Below, piece by piece: positions 14,053-18,261 of a stretch of DNA of 18,261 nucleotides. This DNA comes from Pseudomonadota bacterium. Its GTDB lineage: Bacteria; Pseudomonadota; Alphaproteobacteria; Rhizobiales; Rhizobiaceae. The notes beneath the pieces were generated by a model. The model did no database searches. It was not told the DNA's origin and saw only the letters and a program-made list of their open reading frames with translations. The DNA lies in NCBI GenBank assembly GCA_023451735.1, contig JAEXYH010000025.1:1-18261 (forward strand), in the 5' to 3' direction. The position numbers and the translations under genes are program-made. How positions within the stretch are numbered: position 1 is the stretch's first letter; each line of letters begins with the position of its first letter.

Positions 14053-15018
14053 ATGTTCCTTCTCGCATTCCTCGCGCTGATCGTGGAGCGCTTCGCCGGC
14101 TACCCCGACTGGCTTTTCAGGCTGATCGGCCATCCAGTGACATGGATCGGCCGGCTGATATCGCAACTCGATGCCCGATGGAACCGCGAGACCGACGACT
14201 TTGCCATGCGCAAGCGCATGGGCATCCAGGCGCTCGCCGTTCTCATGGCGGTGGTCATTCTGGTCGCTGCCATCCTGCAGGACGTGCTGCTTGCAATCCC
14301 CTTGGGACCGCTCCTGCTCATCCTCGTCGCTGCCAGCCTTCCGGCCCAGAAGAGCCTGGAGCGGCACGTTCGCGATGTCGCCTCCTCGCTCAAGCATCAT
14401 GGCCTGCCGGCCGGGCAGGCCGCCGTATCCAGGATTGTCGGCCGAGATGTCGAACAGTTGGACGAAGCGGCCGTCTGCCGCGCGGCGATCGAAAGCCTGG
14501 CGGAGAATTTTTCCGACGGCGTGGTCGCGCCGGCCTTCTGGATGGGGATTGGCGGCCTGCCCGCCGGTGCCGCCTACAAGGCGGCCAATACCGCCGACAG
14601 CATGATCGGTCATCGTTCGCCACGCCATGAAGCCTTCGGCTGGGCGGCGGCGCGTTTCGACGACGTCGTCAACCTGCCCGCCTCGCGGCTGACAGCAGCA
14701 CTTTTCGTGGTTGCTGCGTTTTTCGTTCGCGATACATCGCCGCGCAACGCCATCAGGGCGATCCGCCGGGATGCGAAACATCATCGTTCGCCGAATGCCG
14801 GCTGGCCTGAAGCGGCAATGGCAGGTGCTCTTGGTATCGCGCTCGCCGGCCCCCGCAGCTACGCAGGTCAGATGATCGAGGCGAGCTATATGGGCGAAGG
14901 TGGCCGCACTGAACTGGTCTATGACGACATCTACGACGCGCTGAAGATCGCGCGCATCGCGGATATGCTTCTGATCGGCCTTTTCGGCGTCCTGGCGATC
15001 CTCATGTGGCAAGTCTGA
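14053..15018 (+). CDS. cobD: Adenosylcobinamide-phosphate synthase (CobD/CbiB)
   Basis: CobD/CbiB is an integral membrane enzyme that attaches the aminopropanol (phosphate) arm to adenosylcobyric acid. The 321-residue product starts MFLLAFLALIVERFAGYPDW and has RLIGHPVTWIGRLI, ESLAENFSDGVVAP and the PAGAAYKAANTADSMIG segment, all typical of the family. Several hydrophobic helices are visible, including the C-terminal one. The ATG at 14053 lies only four bases from the divergent cobC start and has a weak ribosome site. Its 3' end overlaps the cobQ stop region by 17 bp on the opposite strand. The gene lies between cobC and cobQ, all late cobalamin steps. Confidence 0.95.
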   Translation: MFLLAFLALIVERFAGYPDWLFRLIGHPVTWIGRLISQLDARWNRETDDFAMRKRMGIQALAVLMAVVILVAAILQDVLLAIPLGPLLLILVAASLPAQKSLERHVRDVASSLKHHGLPAGQAAVSRIVGRDVEQLDEAAVCRAAIESLAENFSDGVVAPAFWMGIGGLPAGAAYKAANTADSMIGHRSPRHEAFGWAAARFDDVVNLPASRLTAALFVVAAFFVRDTSPRNAIRAIRRDAKHHRSPNAGWPEAAMAGALGIALAGPRSYAGQMIEASYMGEGGRTELVYDDIYDALKIARIADMLLIGLFGVLAILMWQV

Positions 15019-16459
15019 GCAACCCGGTAAGATCGAGATGCCGCTCCATATGGGCGGCGAGACGATCGAGGATGGCATCGACATTGGCCTCGTAATCCAG
15101 GCCGGAGGCAGAACCACCAAGGCGGGCAAGCCAGGCGGAACGCTGCCGGTCGTCGGAAAACAGTCCGTGGACATAGGTCCCGACAACCCGGCCATCAGCT
15201 GACGACGCACCTTCCGCATGATCACCGATCATCGAGAAAGGCCGGTCGCAGTCCGCACCGGATGTGCTGCCGATATGCATTTCATAGCCGGCGAACGAAA
15301 TTCCGTCAAAACTGGTGCCGAAAACGGCTTCCAGTCGTTTGGCGCCCGAAAGCACCGTTTCGACGTCTAGCAGCCCAAGACCATCGACCGATCCGGGCAG
15401 ACCTTCGGTGCCTTCCGGGTCAGACACTCTCCGGCCCAGCATCTGGTAACCGCCGCAAAGGCCGAGCACCCGCCCGCCGCGGCGATGATGGGCCGCTATA
15501 TCGACGTCGAATCCGGCTTCGCGCAGCGCCGCAAGATCCGAGATCGTTGCCTTGGAGCCAACCAGGAGTACAAGATCACAATCGCCAGGGATGGCCTCCC
15601 CGCGGCGGATGCGGATCAGCTCCACATCCGGCTCCGCCTCCAGCGGATCGAGATCATCGAAATTGGAAATATGCGGCAGGATCGGCACCGCGATGCGGAT
15701 TTTGGCACCCGGTTTGCGGATGAAGGGCTGGTTGAGGCCCAGTGCATCTTCGGCCGGCAACAGCGCGGCATCGGCAAAATGCGGAAGAAGTCCGATCGAC
15801 TGCCAGCCGGTGAAGCGGGCAATCAAATCCATGCCTTCGGCAAACAGCGCCGGATCGCCACGGAACCGGTTGACGATGAAACCGCGGATCATTGCCGCGT
15901 CACCGGTATCGATGACGAGCTTTGTGCCGGCGAGACTGGCGATAACGCCGCCGCGGTCGATATCGCCGATCAGCACGACCGGAACATCGGCGGCGCGGGC
16001 AAAGCCCATATTGGCGATATCGTTCTGGCGGAGGTTGATTTCCGAAGCACTACCGGCACCTTCAACCAGAACCAGATCGGCCTTCGCCCGAAGGACCTCG
16101 AAACTTTCCAGCACACGGGAAAGCAGTCTTGGTTTGAGGTGCTGGTATTCGGACGCCTTGGCATTGCCCTCGACACGCCCCTGCACCACGACCTGGGAGC
16201 CGACTTCGCTCTGGGGTTTCAGAAGCACCGGGTTCATGTGGACGCTAAGCGACACACCGGCCGCCCGCGCCTGCAGCGCCTGTGCCCGGCCAATCTCGCC
16301 ACCGTCGGCAGTGACGGCCGCATTGTTGGACATGTTCTGCGGCTTGAACGGCATGACGCTCAAGCCACGCAGGGTAAAGGCGCGGGCAAGGCCGGCCACG
16401 ACCAGCGACTTGCCGACGTCGGAGCCCGTTCCCTGGAACATCAGCGAGCGAGCAACCAT
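15002..16459 (-). CDS. cobQ: Cobyric acid synthase, glutamine-hydrolysing
   Basis: CobQ amidates adenosylcobyrinic acid a,c-diamide at four side chains, using glutamine and ATP, to give adenosylcobyric acid. The 485-residue protein has the N-terminal ATP-binding dethiobiotin-synthetase-like domain with a P-loop (FQGTGSDVGKS, about 8-18) and KPQNMSNNAAVT. Its C-terminal glutamine amidotransferase domain carries nucleophile Cys335 in VLGLCGGYQMLG and His431 in TYVHGLF. It is the last gene of the cbtB-cbtA-cobO-cobQ operon and begins three bases after the cobO stop codon, so translation is probably coupled. Confidence 0.97.
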   Translation of the reverse strand: MVARSLMFQGTGSDVGKSLVVAGLARAFTLRGLSVMPFKPQNMSNNAAVTADGGEIGRAQALQARAAGVSLSVHMNPVLLKPQSEVGSQVVVQGRVEGNAKASEYQHLKPRLLSRVLESFEVLRAKADLVLVEGAGSASEINLRQNDIANMGFARAADVPVVLIGDIDRGGVIASLAGTKLVIDTGDAAMIRGFIVNRFRGDPALFAEGMDLIARFTGWQSIGLLPHFADAALLPAEDALGLNQPFIRKPGAKIRIAVPILPHISNFDDLDPLEAEPDVELIRIRRGEAIPGDCDLVLLVGSKATISDLAALREAGFDVDIAAHHRRGGRVLGLCGGYQMLGRRVSDPEGTEGLPGSVDGLGLLDVETVLSGAKRLEAVFGTSFDGISFAGYEMHIGSTSGADCDRPFSMIGDHAEGASSADGRVVGTYVHGLFSDDRQRSAWLARLGGSASGLDYEANVDAILDRLAAHMERHLDLTGLLRLAT

Positions 16460-16462
16460 GGT

Positions 16463-17077
16463 TCAGAACTCGATACCGGCCTGGGCTTTGACGCCTGCCT
16501 TGAAGTGATGCTTGACCAGAGACATCTCGGTAACCAGATCCGCCGCCTCGATCAGCGCCGGCTTGGCGTTGCGGCCGGTGACGACGACATGCAGGTCAGG
16601 GCGTCGGGCAGACAAGGCGGCCACGACCTTTTCGAGGTCGAGATAATCGTAACGCAGCGCAATGTTGAGTTCGTCGAGGATGACGAGACCGATCGTCTCG
16701 TCGGCCATCAGCTCGAGCGCCTTGTCCCAGGCCTTTTCCGCTGCTGCAACATCCCGTTTGAGGTCCTGAGTTTCCCAGGTAAAGCCCTCACCCATCGTGT
16801 ACCAGACAACACGATCACCGAATACGCCAAGCGCCGGCTGCTCGCCGGTCGACCACGCACCCTTGATGAACTGCACGATGCCAACGCGGCGGTTATTGCC
16901 GAGCATGCGGAGCGCTAGCCCGAAAGCTGCCGTCGACTTGCCCTTGCCGGGGCCGGTATGGACGATGAGAAGACCCTTTTCCAGGGTCTTCTCGGCGACT
17001 TCGGCATCCTGGACCGCCTTGCGGTTTGCCATCTTGGCACGATGGCGCTCCTCGGCGGTCTGATCTATGTCCTTCAC
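16463..17077 (-). CDS. cobO: Corrinoid adenosyltransferase
   Basis: CobO transfers the adenosyl group of ATP to the cobalt of corrinoids to form the Co-C bond. The 204-residue protein has the family's Walker A HTGPGKGKSTAAFG (Gly42-Thr49), VQFIKGAWSTGE (68-79), VILDELNIAL (132-141) and the VTGRNA segment (166-171). The start is GTG at 17077, which shares its G with the TAG stop of cbtA (TAGTG), so translation is likely coupled. A GGGAG lies about eleven bases upstream. Its position between the cobalt transporter and cobQ makes the operon a B12-assembly unit. Confidence 0.96.
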   Translation of the reverse strand: MKDIDQTAEERHRAKMANRKAVQDAEVAEKTLEKGLLIVHTGPGKGKSTAAFGLALRMLGNNRRVGIVQFIKGAWSTGEQPALGVFGDRVVWYTMGEGFTWETQDLKRDVAAAEKAWDKALELMADETIGLVILDELNIALRYDYLDLEKVVAALSARRPDLHVVVTGRNAKPALIEAADLVTEMSLVKHHFKAGVKAQAGIEF

Positions 17078-17841
17078 TATGCTGCAAGCTCCCGGTTTGA
17101 TCCGATGGACGCGGCCTCACCGCTGCGAAACTTCTGTCGCAATACGCCAGCAAGCACGCCGAGAACAGCCCAGAAGACGAGATTGGTCGCATAGACTGCA
17201 TTGACGAAGCGGGCATGAAGCTCGATCGGCACGGCTGTTTCATGCGTTGGCGGCAGCGGCGCGCCGACGAGATGCGGCGCGACGATGAGCACGATCGCAA
17301 GCGCAGCAAGCAGCGCCGAACGCGTATAGGCGAAGAGACCGATCGCGACGGCCGTGCAGATGACGGTTGCGATCCACCAGACCTGACGCGGCCCGAGTTC
17401 CGCGGCCGGCATGCCCGGCAGCTCCGGCGGCAGACCTAGGCCGGGCGCGAGGCTGACGGTGAGGAAACCGGCAATGCCGAACATCAAGCCGCCACGCCAT
17501 CCACCGAAGCCGCCAAGTGCTTCGGCAAGGGCGATGGCGACGAGAGCGAAGCCGATTGCGGACAGGATATTGGCTGAAGCCGTGTAGATGAAGCGCTCGA
17601 AACCATCGGCGGGAGCCCAGGCTTCCTCGTCATGATGATGGTCGGCCGGCGCGGCGGCGCCCGCAGCCGGAGCCGCGTCATGGGAATGGCTGTGGCCGGC
17701 CTCTCCGCTATCCGCATTTTCATAGGTTTCCGCCGCAAGAATGAGCGGCACCGTGGAAAAGCTCTGCATCACGGTCATCAGGAGCCCGGACAACAGGCCG
17801 GCGATCACCGCCGCGAAGACGATGTTACGAAACAGCGACAT
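17077..17841 (-). CDS. cbtA: CbtA cobalt transporter subunit
   Basis: CbtA is a predicted cobalt-uptake membrane protein found under B12 riboswitches. The 254-residue chain has an N-terminal helix (about 5-25, FRNIVFAAVIAGLLSGLLM), a histidine-rich loop (His50, 52, 54 and 68-70) suited to metal binding, and four or five further membrane helices between about 88 and 235. The start ATG at 17841 has GAGGAG seven bases upstream. It follows cbtB by 14 bp, and its stop overlaps the cobO start. Transport activity for this family is inferred from genome context in the literature. Confidence 0.93.
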   Translation of the reverse strand: MSLFRNIVFAAVIAGLLSGLLMTVMQSFSTVPLILAAETYENADSGEAGHSHSHDAAPAAGAAAPADHHHDEEAWAPADGFERFIYTASANILSAIGFALVAIALAEALGGFGGWRGGLMFGIAGFLTVSLAPGLGLPPELPGMPAAELGPRQVWWIATVICTAVAIGLFAYTRSALLAALAIVLIVAPHLVGAPLPPTHETAVPIELHARFVNAVYATNLVFWAVLGVLAGVLRQKFRSGEAASIGSNRELAA

Positions 17842-17855
17842 GTGGAAACTCCTCG

Positions 17856-18029
17856 TCAGTGGCAGGGAAAGGCCAGCGAATGGCGCGTGTCATGGGCCGC
17901 GTTATGGACGACTTCCAGATGCGAGAAGCCGACAAAACCGACGATGAACAGGCCGAGAATGGCCGACATGCCGAGAGGAAGAATTTTGGATGCGGAGACG
18001 CTGAGGGCGCCTGCAGCGGAGCTAACCAT
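17856..18029 (-). CDS. cbtB: CbtB cobalt transporter subunit
   Basis: CbtB is the small partner of CbtA. The 57-residue product has one membrane helix (about 16-36) followed by the family's hallmark tail FSHLEVVHNAAHDTRHSLAFPCH, with five histidines and one cysteine likely to handle cobalt at the membrane. The ATG at 18029 gives a normal-length CbtB. An open frame reaching 18251 runs back through the riboswitch and is not coding. The best GGAGGG lies about 15 bases upstream, partly in a hairpin at 18045-18061, so B12 control may work at translation. Confidence 0.93.
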   Translation of the reverse strand: MVSSAAGALSVSASKILPLGMSAILGLFIVGFVGFSHLEVVHNAAHDTRHSLAFPCH

Positions 18030-18044
18030 GGATTTCGTCTTTCT

Positions 18045-18061
18045 GCCCTCCACCCGAGGGC
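18045..18061 (-). promoter_or_regulatory. Possible expression-platform hairpin before cbtB
   Basis: On the minus strand, GCCCTC and GAGGGC form a perfect 6-bp stem around GGGTG, between the riboswitch and the cbtB start. The right arm contains the GGAGGG that best resembles a ribosome site, so the stem could hide it. No T-run follows, so control of translation is more likely than termination (inference). Confidence 0.4.
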
Positions 18062-18074
18062 TGTTTAAAATGCC

Positions 18075-18257
18075 GAATGTCCCTGGCAGGTCTCCTGGCT
18101 CGCGGATCTGGCGCCTTTGCCCGCCTTCCCAGAGAAATCCGTGGCCGGATTTCTCCAGTGGCTTAACGGCCGGATGACCGTCTTGGACACAAGCTTTCCG
18201 CCTACAGTTGCGGGGGCAGCCGCGGATTTGACGGATATCGTCGCACCGCATTCCCTT
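18075..18257 (-). promoter_or_regulatory. Cobalamin (B12) riboswitch
   Basis: On the minus strand the conserved elements occur in order. P1 GAATG (plus 18249-18253) pairs with CATTC (plus 18075-18079). GGTGCGACGATATCC follows at 18233-18247, then GCTGCCCCCGCAACTGTA at 18203-18220, a GGCGGAAAGC and GCCACTGG core, GAAGGCGGGCAAAGGCG, and the B12 box GAGCCAGGAGACCTGCC at 18085-18101. It heads the cbtB-cbtA-cobO-cobQ operon. Binding of adenosylcobalamin should lower expression of cobalt uptake and late B12 synthesis. The promoter lies outside the window. Confidence 0.96.
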
Positions 18258-18261
18258 GGAT

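Noticed and set aside
14041..15225. 394-codon open frame on the minus strand over cobD
   Set aside because: Antisense to a well-supported membrane enzyme; composition is His/Arg/Asp-rich and unlike a real protein.
15485..16918. 477-codon open frame on the plus strand across cobQ and cobO
   Set aside because: It lies antisense to two clearly recognised enzymes and its translation lacks any domain. Long antisense frames are common in high-GC DNA.
1..18261. Mobile elements, CRISPR arrays, tRNA or rRNA genes
   Set aside because: No transposase or integrase motifs, regularly spaced repeats, tRNA cloverleaf or rRNA sequence were seen on either strand.

Overview
The window looks like chromosomal DNA of an alphaproteobacterium of the Rhizobiaceae (Agrobacterium/Rhizobium-like). 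This is inferred from the high GC content, the set of aerobic-type cobalamin genes (cobC, cobD, cobO, cobQ, with cobalt transport genes cbtA/cbtB), and the protein types seen (GcvA-like LysR regulators, a pipecolate/lysine catabolic pair, a plant-polymer cellulase). No insertion sequence, integrase, tRNA, rRNA or CRISPR array was seen, so it reads as core or stable accessory chromosome rather than a mobile island.

Layout, left to right. Positions 1-416 hold no gene I can support. A secreted GH5 cellulase (minus strand, 417-1460) is divergent from purU (1745-2629, 10-formyl-THF hydrolase). After purU comes a very large 897-residue protein (2716-5409). It has the outline of the known APH kinase / M23 peptidase / class-III aminotransferase fusion, but the catalytic residues I looked for in each domain appear to be missing. 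Then comes a 400-base, hairpin-rich stretch (5410-5820). It contains several perfect inverted repeats and a 30-codon ORF with a strong Shine-Dalgarno sequence, and leads into a conserved-looking 65-residue protein (5821-6018) with a clear bidirectional terminator.

Positions 6097-11345 look like an amino-acid catabolism unit. A stand-alone Lrp/AsnC effector-binding domain and a LysR regulator lie on the minus strand. Divergent from them is an operon of a DAO-type FAD oxidase (amaA-like), an ALDH7 aldehyde dehydrogenase (amaB-like, aminoadipate semialdehyde) and a P1/S58-family autoprocessing peptidase. The oxidase would produce the imine/semialdehyde, the dehydrogenase would oxidise it to 2-aminoadipate, and the regulators probably sense an amino-acid intermediate. 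A two-gene cassette follows (11463-13010): an uncharacterised membrane protein and a DUF900-type alpha/beta hydrolase. It starts just after a pair of adjacent inverted repeats and ends 3 bp from the cobalamin genes.

The right end (13014-18261) is a tightly packed cobalamin locus. cobC and cobD are head to head with 4 bp between start codons. cobD runs into cobQ tail to tail with a 17-bp overlap. The minus-strand operon cbtB-cbtA-cobO-cobQ is headed by a clear cobalamin (B12) riboswitch at about 18075-18257. It combines cobalt uptake (CbtB/CbtA), corrinoid adenosylation (CobO) and late amidation (CobQ) under one B12-sensing leader, while CobC and CobD supply and attach the aminopropanol arm.
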